From: Chloroflexota bacterium
Lineage (GTDB): Bacteria; Chloroflexota; Dehalococcoidia; Lucifugimonadales; Lucifugimonadaceae
Direction of reading: 5' to 3'
NCBI GenBank assembly: GCA_027623655.1
Contig: JAQBVG010000015.1
Span: 1-36,046 of the forward strand
Length of the DNA: 36,046 bases
The position numbers and the translations under genes are program-made. Of the stretch, positions 27,480 to 34,497 are shown one piece after another. Each line of letters begins with the position of its first letter. Position 1 is the first letter of the stretch. The notes under the pieces are model-generated. The model worked only from the letters and a program-made list of their open reading frames with translations. It was not told the origin of the DNA and did not search any database.

Positions 27480-28499
27480 ATGACAGATCGGCGATTATCC
27501 AGCGACGCGAACTCCAGTGCTGTCGCTGCAGAAAACGACAGAAAATTTAAAATAAGTAGACGCTACCTGTTGAAACTTATGGGCGCGACAGCTGCGGCAG
27601 GAGCGGCCGGTCCGCTAATACCCGGGGTGATCGCCAGCGCAGTCGAGTCGATAAACAGCTCTGGTGACGCGACCTCCGATCTCCAGGACAACAATTCACC
27701 TGCTTCGGCACGCGTCCGCCGTTGGATGATGATCATCGACCAGCGGTACTGTGACGGTTGTCAGTCGCAGGGGACCGCTCCTCAGTGCACCCAGGCGTGT
27801 AACGACGGGCACTATGTTCCCGAACCGATGGAGTGGATCGAGGTTTACGAACATGATCTGAGTCCTGAAAAAGAAGCTTATCCCGGCCAGGAACCTTCGA
27901 TTCCGTTCGACGGCACCCAGTTCATTCCCACCCCGTGCCAGCAATGCCAGAACGCACCATGTGTAAATGTCTGCCCGGTGGGCGCTACCTGGACAACGCC
28001 TGAAGGCATAACCCTGATCGACCAGGACAGGTGCATCGGCTACAGGATGTGCATGGCTGCATGCCCCTACGAGCGTAGGTTCTTTACCTGGGGCGAACCG
28101 TCCACTCCCGCGGCAGCTCATCATGTCGCCAGCTCTCCGGAGCACCAGGTCTCTTTGAAAAAAGGTGTCGTCGCCAAGTGCGACTTCTGCCCCGAAATGG
28201 CCCGTGCCGGCAAGTTGCCATTCTGTGCACAGGCATGCCCGCAAAACGCTATCTACTACGGCGATTTCGAAGAAAACCTGGCGACCAACGGTGCCGGAGT
28301 CGTGAGTATCAGTGAGTTCCTCGCCGAGCACTCCGCCACTCGACTCAAGGAAGAGCTCGGCACACGTCCCAGGGTCTACTACATACCCGGACACGGTGAG
28401 CTTGCCGGTCGTGATCCGAAGACATCGGGCCGCAGACCGGTAACCTGGATCGATGACGAAAACCCAGAGACGAAGACGTGGGCGAGGGATGGCCAGTGA
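27480..28499 (+). CDS. Tat-exported four-cluster Fe-S protein (NrfC/PsrB/DmsB type)
   Basis: This is a 339-residue electron-transfer subunit. A twin-arginine signal is visible (S26-R27-R28-Y-L-L-K, then an Ala/Gly-rich hydrophobic stretch), placing it outside the membrane. Four ferredoxin-like cluster sites follow: C91/C94/C103/C107, C153/C156/C161/C165, C185/Y188/C191/C195 and C234/C237/C249/C253. In the third the expected second cysteine is tyrosine (CIGYRMCMAAC), so it may hold a 3Fe-4S cluster, as seen with a comparable substitution in the ActB subunit of Alternative Complex III. It would pass electrons between the NrfD-like quinone site, encoded next, and periplasmic cytochromes. Its stop overlaps the next start (GTGA). 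Confidence 0.92.
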   Translation: MTDRRLSSDANSSAVAAENDRKFKISRRYLLKLMGATAAAGAAGPLIPGVIASAVESINSSGDATSDLQDNNSPASARVRRWMMIIDQRYCDGCQSQGTAPQCTQACNDGHYVPEPMEWIEVYEHDLSPEKEAYPGQEPSIPFDGTQFIPTPCQQCQNAPCVNVCPVGATWTTPEGITLIDQDRCIGYRMCMAACPYERRFFTWGEPSTPAAAHHVASSPEHQVSLKKGVVAKCDFCPEMARAGKLPFCAQACPQNAIYYGDFEENLATNGAGVVSISEFLAEHSATRLKEELGTRPRVYYIPGHGELAGRDPKTSGRRPVTWIDDENPETKTWARDGQ

Positions 28500-29821
28500 C
28501 CACTCGAATCCAGGATGTCGAAACTCGGATTCTTGCGCCGCTGACAGGTAGTTCACGCCCATTCTGGATATGGATTGGTGTCCTTCTGGCGATCATTGCA
28601 TGGGGAGCGGTCGCGTACTTTATACAGGCACGAGAAGGCCTGATCGTCACCGGAATGCGTGACCGCATCATGTGGGGACTCTACATCACGCTGTTCGTCA
28701 TGTTTATTGGAGCCAGCATGGCGGGAACGTTTGTTTCAGCCGTGCTCAGGCTGACAGGAGCGTCCTGGCGCGGTCCGATCGTCCGGAGCGCCGAGATGAT
28801 CACTGTTGCAGCTCTTGTCGTGGCAGCAATCTTCATATTCTTCGATATGGGGCGTCCCGAACGCGCCTTCAATATTGTCCTGTTCGGGAGATGGGAATCT
28901 CCCCTCGTGTGGGACGTTTACGGCCTGGCGACATACCTCGCTGGGAGTTTGCTTTACCTGTACCTGGCCGCAATCCCCGACATTGCAATGATTCGCGACC
29001 TGGTCCCGGCCTCACAGAGGTTGAGGTCGGCCCTGTACCGGGCGTATGCGGTGAACTGGATAGGAACACCGGATCAACGTCGTGTGTTGCTTTCAACGCT
29101 GGGCGCGATGGCGATCATCATGGTCCCTGTCGCAGTCATGATGCACACCGTCACGTCGTGGATTTTTGGCATGACATTGCGAGAGCCATGGAACTCACCA
29201 ATGTTCGGAATCTTCTTTGTCGGTGGAGCCATCTACTCGGGCGTAGGGCTGATCGTAATCATGATGTTTATTGTCAAACGGGTCTACCGGCTGAATGACC
29301 TGATCACCGATCAACACTTCTTGAAGTTGGGATACCTGCTCGCGACTTTCGCCGCACTGATGGTGTTCTTCAACGTCAGCGAATTCGTAACGCTCGGTTA
29401 CAAGACCTCGGTCGACGCATCGTTCTACATCACGCAGATGACCAGGGGGAGCATGGCCCCGGTGTTCTGGATCTACATCTGGGGTGGGCTGATTCTGCCG
29501 ATCATTCTGATTGCACTTCCGTGGACCAGGAATACGAAGGGCATCGTGGTTGCCAGTATCGCGGCTAACACGGGGATGCTTCTCGAAAGGTACTTCATCG
29601 TAGTTGGGGGACTGACGGTCCCGCTGAACCCATATGAACCGGCGAGCTACTTCCCGACCTGGATCGAGTGGTCGCTGATGCTCGCGGGTATCGCGATATT
29701 CGCGCTGATCGTGACGGCCCTCGCAAAGGCTTTGCCAATCGTCGCCATTTGGGAACTCAGGGAGCACGAACAAGAACAAGATCTTGAACATGCCCGAAGG
29801 ATGGCGGAGGTCTCGGCATGA
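28496..29821 (+). CDS. NrfD/PsrC-family quinone-interacting membrane protein
   Basis: This 441-residue protein has about nine or ten membrane helices. NrfD-family features are visible: IMWGLYITLFVMFIGASMAG at the first core helix, FFDMGRPERAFNI (the family's conserved acidic/Arg loop), and WGGLILPIILI near the end. Such subunits oxidise or reduce quinone on the outer side and pair with a four-cluster Fe-S protein. The start is GTG at 28496, which overlaps the previous stop as GTGA and has GAGGGAT before it; an in-frame GTG at 28478 would add six residues. The C-terminal cytoplasmic tail is Glu/Gln-rich. It overlaps the next gene by ATGA, so translation is probably coupled. Confidence 0.92.
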   Translation: MTTRIQDVETRILAPLTGSSRPFWIWIGVLLAIIAWGAVAYFIQAREGLIVTGMRDRIMWGLYITLFVMFIGASMAGTFVSAVLRLTGASWRGPIVRSAEMITVAALVVAAIFIFFDMGRPERAFNIVLFGRWESPLVWDVYGLATYLAGSLLYLYLAAIPDIAMIRDLVPASQRLRSALYRAYAVNWIGTPDQRRVLLSTLGAMAIIMVPVAVMMHTVTSWIFGMTLREPWNSPMFGIFFVGGAIYSGVGLIVIMMFIVKRVYRLNDLITDQHFLKLGYLLATFAALMVFFNVSEFVTLGYKTSVDASFYITQMTRGSMAPVFWIYIWGGLILPIILIALPWTRNTKGIVVASIAANTGMLLERYFIVVGGLTVPLNPYEPASYFPTWIEWSLMLAGIAIFALIVTALAKALPIVAIWELREHEQEQDLEHARRMAEVSA

Positions 29822-30387
29822 CTACCTCCACTACACGAAAAATGACCCGACTGCTTCCTCTTGTCGCATTGCTGGCATGGCTCACCATGACGCAAGTGGT
29901 AAGTGCTCAAGACAGAAGCGCGTCCCTGAGCCTCACAGCTACAGACAGCGTTGTAGCTGGAACAGCAATGGAGGTCACAGCAACCCTCCTGGATGCAGGC
30001 GGAGTTCCGATCGCAGGTGAACTAATCGAATTCAGCATGTCTGTTGAGTTCCTGAGCAACTCAGACGATATCTCGATCGGGAGCGCGTCGACTGATGAGT
30101 CGGGTGTTGCGCGAATCGAATTCACTCCGAAAGCGGAGGGCGATCACTTTTTGACCGCAAGCACTTCCAGCGAGTCCGATCTGGACGAATTTGCCGAGAC
30201 GGAGATAACCGTGACTCCCGGCCCACAGCTTTACAGCGAGTTGAGTCCGATACGGGTGCCGGGCGCAAACGTGTGGATGACGACTGCGGTCCTGTTAGCG
30301 GTCTGGAGCGTGTTTGTGCTGGTCGCACTCCGTATATGGCAAATAGCGAGAATCGGCGAAGATGCAGGAGGCAGCGCCAATGTTTAG
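29818..30387 (+). CDS. membrane-anchored Ig-like domain protein
   Basis: This 189-residue protein has an N-terminal signal peptide (residues 10-30, cut near VVSAQD), one beta-sandwich resembling invasin/Big_1-type Ig domains (SLTATDSVVAGTAMEVTATL ... DESGVARIEFTPKAEGDHFLTAS), a short linker and a C-terminal membrane helix (residues 150-172). The domain would face outside. It has no cofactor motif. Its position inside an overlapping gene string (ATGA with the NrfD-like gene before, 8-base overlap with the cytochrome gene after) suggests a structural subunit of the same complex that holds soluble partners near the membrane. I know no named family for this role. Confidence 0.8.
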   Translation: MTTSTTRKMTRLLPLVALLAWLTMTQVVSAQDRSASLSLTATDSVVAGTAMEVTATLLDAGGVPIAGELIEFSMSVEFLSNSDDISIGSASTDESGVARIEFTPKAEGDHFLTASTSSESDLDEFAETEITVTPGPQLYSELSPIRVPGANVWMTTAVLLAVWSVFVLVALRIWQIARIGEDAGGSANV

Positions 30388-31228
30388 CCGGCTGTCTCGC
30401 GGTATCTCCATTGTTCCGGTCGCGATCACGATTGGGCTGATTGCAGCGATGGTCGTCCTTGTCGGGCAGATCACCTTGAAGCCATGGGCGAGTGCCGATG
30501 CGGGTTTCGATACCCACCTCAACTACTCGACCGTGAGCGACGGCTATGCACGTACGAAGGTCGCTCGAGTTGAAGCCGATCAGCCTCCGTTCGACGGATG
30601 GGTGCCGACTTCGGACGGTGATACTGAAATCCCACTTGCTGCCTGGGCTGGTTATGCATGCGCCAGTTGTCACGGCATAGACGGTACCGGTGGACTCGTC
30701 GGGCCCAACCTCCAGGAATTAACACGCGAGGATTTCACCGAAAAGATCCGGTTCGGTCAGGATGGCATGCCCGCTTTCGGCGAACTGGATCTCACGGACG
30801 AGCATATAGCGGTGCTCTCCGCGTACCTCATAGAGGTGGGTGGCCCGCCCCCTACCGCGACTCCAGTTCCACCAACTCCAACACCGACGCCGACCGCAAT
30901 TCCGACTCCAACAGCGACAGGGCCAGCTCCGACATCGGTTCCAACGCCTGAGGCGACTGCGATCTCTGGTGGCGACGCTGAGTTGATAGCCGCTGGCAAG
31001 TTGCTCTACGAAGAAACCGCTGGAGTAAAAAGGTGCGCAGATTGCCACGGGTTGAGCGCAGAGGGAGGTGGCCCCGGATCGTCTTCCGCACCGGGCATCG
31101 GCGGAGCCACCCGAACGCAGATTCGGCGATCTATCGACGATGCGTTCGAGATGAACGATATCAAGCTGACCTCTGAAGACCTGTTGGCGCTTGAGGCCTA
31201 TCTCGGTCTGTTCAAGTCAGATGAGTAG
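30380..31228 (+). CDS. membrane-anchored dihaem cytochrome c
   Basis: This is a 282-residue cytochrome. A single N-terminal helix (residues 9-30) anchors it; two class I cytochrome c domains follow, with haem sites C94-A-S-C97-H98 and C219-A-D-C222-H223. They are joined by a Pro/Thr-rich linker of about 40 residues (residues 156-195). Likely axial methionines are M130 (QDGMPAFG) and the Met in FEMNDIKL. The ATG at 30380 is chosen because GGAGG lies 8 bases before it, although the frame opens at 30362. It overlaps the stop of the previous gene. It would carry electrons from the Fe-S/NrfD pair to periplasmic acceptors, such as the monohaem lipoprotein or the beta-propeller protein. Confidence 0.92.
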   Translation: MFSRLSRGISIVPVAITIGLIAAMVVLVGQITLKPWASADAGFDTHLNYSTVSDGYARTKVARVEADQPPFDGWVPTSDGDTEIPLAAWAGYACASCHGIDGTGGLVGPNLQELTREDFTEKIRFGQDGMPAFGELDLTDEHIAVLSAYLIEVGGPPPTATPVPPTPTPTPTAIPTPTATGPAPTSVPTPEATAISGGDAELIAAGKLLYEETAGVKRCADCHGLSAEGGGPGSSSAPGIGGATRTQIRRSIDDAFEMNDIKLTSEDLLALEAYLGLFKSDE

Positions 31229-31240
31229 AGGGCAAGAGAA

Positions 31241-31879
31241 TTGAAGAGCTACCCCTGGATTGCGGTTCTGTATGCACAGAAAAAAGATTCTGTGCTGGGT
31301 TTGTTCGTTCTCTCGTTCGCTGTCTTGATTACCGCATGTTCTGCCGACGCGGGCCAACCTGAAGCGACGGCCACCCCCGAAGTGATGCCCGTCGAGACGG
31401 TCGCGGACCCGTTGCAGGGCGTGGCCGATCTGATCGCCGAGGTGCAGGGCGTAGGCGACAACGTATTGCCGCTCATTTTCAACGTGAATCTCACCGACGC
31501 AGGACCGGATCCAGCGCACCTGTTTATCCCTGGTTCACGACCGGTCGAGATCATCCTGAGGAACCGAACCCGAGGAGAAGTTCACTACAGAGTGGTCGGC
31601 CTGCAGCCCGAGCAACTCCGATGGAGTTCTGAGCCTGAAGAAGAAGCCCAGAGGGAGGCCGGAATTTCGGACGAGGATCACGAAGCTCACCACGACAGAG
31701 ATTTCGTGGCGTGGCGCGCAGAATCAATGTCGGGCATTAAGCCAACGGGCGACGAAGTTCATGGTTACACGGGTACCGGAGAAATAGACGCCATTTTATT
31801 CACGGCAACGACTCTGGGCACGTTTGTGGTTGTCGACCCTCTTCACCCCGAGTTCTCTGCTCAACTGACCGTCTTCTAG
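31241..31879 (+). CDS. cupredoxin-like lipoprotein (uncertain)
   Basis: This is a 212-residue lipoprotein with lipobox LITAC (Cys 33). The start is TTG at 31241, supported by AGAGGG at normal spacing. After a Thr/Pro linker, the region HLFIPGSRPVEIILRNRT ... EVHYRVVG and the ending LGTFVVVDPLHPEFSAQLTV resemble the strand pattern of cupredoxins. The ligand loop lacks the usual Cys, and an unusual His/Asp-rich insert (DEDHEAHHDRDF) lies in the middle, so any metal site would be atypical. It follows the dihaem cytochrome by 12 bases and is probably in the same operon. It could be a copper-binding or electron-transfer accessory; confidence in the fold is modest. Confidence 0.65.
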   Translation: MKSYPWIAVLYAQKKDSVLGLFVLSFAVLITACSADAGQPEATATPEVMPVETVADPLQGVADLIAEVQGVGDNVLPLIFNVNLTDAGPDPAHLFIPGSRPVEIILRNRTRGEVHYRVVGLQPEQLRWSSEPEEEAQREAGISDEDHEAHHDRDFVAWRAESMSGIKPTGDEVHGYTGTGEIDAILFTATTLGTFVVVDPLHPEFSAQLTVF

Positions 31880-31993
31880 GAAATTATCACGTTATGAACG
31901 CGACGGCCTTGCCCCTTGTAACAACCGTCACGACACAATTAATTCATCGTACAAAACAACCAATCGGCCAATCACCAGATGAGGGGTGCCGGG

Positions 31994-32554
31994 ATGATCA
32001 AAGTACATATCTCGATGGAGAGAAGCATCGTCGTCTTGACGACGGCCGCGACGCTACTGTTGTTAACCGCATGTGGCGGGTCTGACAACAGCAGTTCTCC
32101 CACCGCAACGGCGACCACCGCTGCCCCAACCGCTACTGCCGTTGTTCTGCCGCCAACAGCCACACCTGAGCCAACGGCGACGCAACAGGCAGTTCCGACC
32201 GCGACCCAGGCTCCTGCGCCGACAGCTACCACGGCTGCTACTTCAGGTGGAGGCGATGGCAATTTCGACGATCCTATGGGTCTGTTCGATCAGGAACTGC
32301 TCGCGCAGGGCAAGGTGATATTTGACGAGACAGCCGGGGGAGTCGGATGTGCGTTCTGCCACGGACTTGATGGCAAGGGCGACGGACCGGCCAACGTCGG
32401 AGCTCCCGCGAACCGCGGTCTCGACCTGGCCAAATTTGAAGCGGCGTTGACCGACGGTGAAAGCGGTGCCATGGAGTTCTTGCAGGGCAAGCTCACGAAA
32501 TCCCAGACAGAAGCTGTTATTGAATACATTGGATGGCTGGGCACACAGCCTTAG
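31994..32554 (+). CDS. monohaem cytochrome c lipoprotein
   Basis: This is a 186-residue exported cytochrome. The signal ends LLLLTAC (Cys 27), followed by a Thr/Ala/Pro-rich flexible linker of about 60 residues and one class I cytochrome c domain with haem site C119-A-F-C122-H123. The most likely axial Met is in SGAMEFLQGKL. The ATG at 31994 has GAGGGG upstream; the in-frame ATG at 31979 has no ribosome site. The long linker lets the haem domain reach partners while lipid-anchored, so it is a likely shuttle between the membrane complex and a terminal acceptor. The 99-base spacer before it holds no clear terminator. Confidence 0.9.
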   Translation: MIKVHISMERSIVVLTTAATLLLLTACGGSDNSSSPTATATTAAPTATAVVLPPTATPEPTATQQAVPTATQAPAPTATTAATSGGGDGNFDDPMGLFDQELLAQGKVIFDETAGGVGCAFCHGLDGKGDGPANVGAPANRGLDLAKFEAALTDGESGAMEFLQGKLTKSQTEAVIEYIGWLGTQP

Positions 32555-32614
32555 AAATCGACTGAGAAATCATTCCTGGACAGATGAACTTCACAGTCCT
32601 GGAGCAGTAGAAAC

Positions 32615-33826
32615 ATGGTCAACGTGAAAATTGCGTCCGACGCGATATCTAATGGCCGCATCGCGTTAGCATTGATTGCGTTGCTTGCTGTCATGCTGAT
32701 CGGAGCATGCGGTGGTACGGAAGTCAGCGAAACACTCGAGCCCGACTCACAGGTCGTCGGAGCGATGAGTTCTCAGAACGAAATTTCCGACGACTCTATG
32801 GCCATGGACATGACCGCCGACAACGTGGCCATGGATATGACCTCCGACGACGTGGAAATGGACATGGCAGGCCACGATTCCGATCATGCCGTCAAAGTAG
32901 AACGCGATCCATTCCTGCGCCGACCGGTGGAACGTCAGGCGGCCGGTTTCACGCTGATCGACCAGAACGGTGAAGCCGTCGGTCTGAATAAATTTCGCGG
33001 CCAGTGGGTTGTGATGGACTGGATCTACACAAACTGCATGACCGTATGCCCTGCTCTGACGAGTGAAATGCTCCAGGTCAGAGACGGTCTGGGGGATCAA
33101 TTCGGATCGAACGTTCATTTCCTGTCGCTGACGTTCGATCCTGATCGTGACAGCGTCGAGACGATGCGCAAGTACGCGGAAAATGTCGAAGCGAACACTG
33201 ATTCATGGTCATGGTTGACCGGCTCAAAAAACGAAACCGATTCCGTTGCCAGGTCGTTCGGCGTCAGCTATTCACCGGCTGAAGCGATGATGGGCGTCGC
33301 TATGTTCGACCACACAGCTCTAACCGTAGTTATAGATCCGGGTGGAATCGAATGCCACCACTACTACGGTGTCGGTTGGTCTGACGACATGATTGTCACG
33401 CTCGACAACGTTCTCCCGGAAATTGTCGACAACACTGGCGACGCGGCAACGGTCGCACCCCTCGCCGGGCTCAGCACCGGGGCGTCTGAGTTGCTGGCGG
33501 AAGCGACGTCTTACTACTGGGAGGACTGGGAACTCGAAGACGGCATCTCGGTGCAGTCGGTCCACAACTTCTCAGGAAAGATACCCACAAAACGGTACTT
33601 CGTCGCCCGGATGGACGGCCTGGAAGAAAACGACTGGATAAACATGGGCAGGGAGGACGCAGGCGGTGAAGCACTTGGCCTGTACTACATGTTCAAGAAT
33701 ACGGACACTGATTACATCGGGGTCGGAACAAACGAAAACGTCATGGTCGAGGTCCGGGGCGAGAATTTCAACGTGACACTCGATGCGTTGTTCTGGTTGG
33801 GTGGCGCGCTTTGTTGTCCCGCATAG
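32615..33826 (+). CDS. SCO1/SenC-like copper chaperone lipoprotein with Met-rich repeat and extra C-terminal domain
   Basis: This is a 403-residue lipoprotein (lipobox LIGAC, Cys 32). Residues 60-91 are a Met/Asp/His-rich stretch built from a short repeat (AMDMTADNV, AMDMTSDDV, EMDMAGHDSDH), typical of exported Cu(I)-binding segments. Residues 105-275 form a thioredoxin-fold SCO domain with C141-x3-C145 (TNCMTVCP) and H233 (FDHTALT), the classical copper-binding set used to load CuA or other copper sites. The last 115 or so residues form a domain I do not recognise, ending in ALCCPA with adjacent cysteines. It overlaps the next gene by 16 bases. Its presence implies that something in this locus, or a terminal oxidase elsewhere, needs copper. 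Confidence 0.9.
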   Translation: MVNVKIASDAISNGRIALALIALLAVMLIGACGGTEVSETLEPDSQVVGAMSSQNEISDDSMAMDMTADNVAMDMTSDDVEMDMAGHDSDHAVKVERDPFLRRPVERQAAGFTLIDQNGEAVGLNKFRGQWVVMDWIYTNCMTVCPALTSEMLQVRDGLGDQFGSNVHFLSLTFDPDRDSVETMRKYAENVEANTDSWSWLTGSKNETDSVARSFGVSYSPAEAMMGVAMFDHTALTVVIDPGGIECHHYYGVGWSDDMIVTLDNVLPEIVDNTGDAATVAPLAGLSTGASELLAEATSYYWEDWELEDGISVQSVHNFSGKIPTKRYFVARMDGLEENDWINMGREDAGGEALGLYYMFKNTDTDYIGVGTNENVMVEVRGENFNVTLDALFWLGGALCCPA

Positions 33827-34320
33827 TCCTGGTTTTCCTGCCGTTTTTGTTGCTCGCCTGCGGATCTGCCGAGGACGCAGCCACGCGCACGGTCGAATAT
33901 GGCACACCGGCGCCACTACTCAACGGGATAGCGATATCCGGGGATCCCGTAAGCACCTCGAGCCTTCGCGGCAACCCCGTAATACTCACGTTCTGGGCGA
34001 CGACCTGTGCTCCGTGTCGGAGGGAGTTGCCGATGTTGCAACAGATTGCCCAGGACCATTCGGAAGAAAACCTCACGGTCCTGGCGGTGAACACAGGCGA
34101 ATCAGAGGATGCAATCCGGGATTTCCTCGATGAGATTTCAGTCGATCTTCCGGTTCTCGTCGACCAGAACGCGAAGTTGATGAACCGGTTCGAGGTTCTC
34201 TTCCTTCCGATGACCTACTTCATCGATGGTGATTGGATACTCCGTTATCGCACCGTCGGTGAACCGAATGAAAAACAACTGGATCACGGTCTCTCCGCAA
34301 TTCTTGCCGACCGGGGTTGA
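33811..34320 (+). CDS. TlpA/ResA-like thioredoxin lipoprotein
   Basis: This is a 169-residue lipoprotein with lipobox LLLAC near residue 17 and a thioredoxin fold carrying the active site WATTCAPCRREL. It would reduce disulfides outside the membrane, as needed to keep cytochrome haem-binding cysteines or SCO copper ligands reduced. The start is TTG at 33811 (or the next TTG at 33814), with GGGTGG upstream. It overlaps the end of the SCO-like gene by 16 bases, so the two are almost surely translated together. It is the last gene of the locus; a long inverted repeat follows at 34445-34486. Confidence 0.9.
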   Translation: MLSRIVLVFLPFLLLACGSAEDAATRTVEYGTPAPLLNGIAISGDPVSTSSLRGNPVILTFWATTCAPCRRELPMLQQIAQDHSEENLTVLAVNTGESEDAIRDFLDEISVDLPVLVDQNAKLMNRFEVLFLPMTYFIDGDWILRYRTVGEPNEKQLDHGLSAILADRG

Positions 34321-34444
34321 ATGCCCCCCCGGAGCAGAACACAACACAGATGCGCTGCCTCTGTGCACCACGTTCCGACCCGAAGCGCTCATGTGCGGTT
34401 TTGACGGGACTGGACTTCCGAACGAGCTGCAGAGCGTCTGGCGT

Positions 34445-34486
34445 CCGGTACCGGGCGAAGTCGGTTTCAGCATCGCCCGGTACCGG
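34445..34486. terminator. inverted repeat between convergent genes
   Basis: Perfect 14-bp arms, CCGGTACCGGGCGA and TCGCCCGGTACCGG, are separated by 14 bases between the TlpA-like gene and the oppositely oriented DUF4349/PKD gene. It could act as a bidirectional terminator, though neither side has a T-run. The stretch 34321-34444 shows nothing else. Confidence 0.65.
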
Positions 34487-34497
34487 CCATTTGTTGA

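Noticed and set aside
27480-31228. Direct naming as Alternative Complex III
   Set aside because: Only one NrfD-like protein is present. The fused molybdopterin-like/Fe-S subunit, second NrfD, ActD-type subunit and pentahaem cytochrome of that complex are absent. The resemblance is limited to the Fe-S/NrfD/cytochrome theme.
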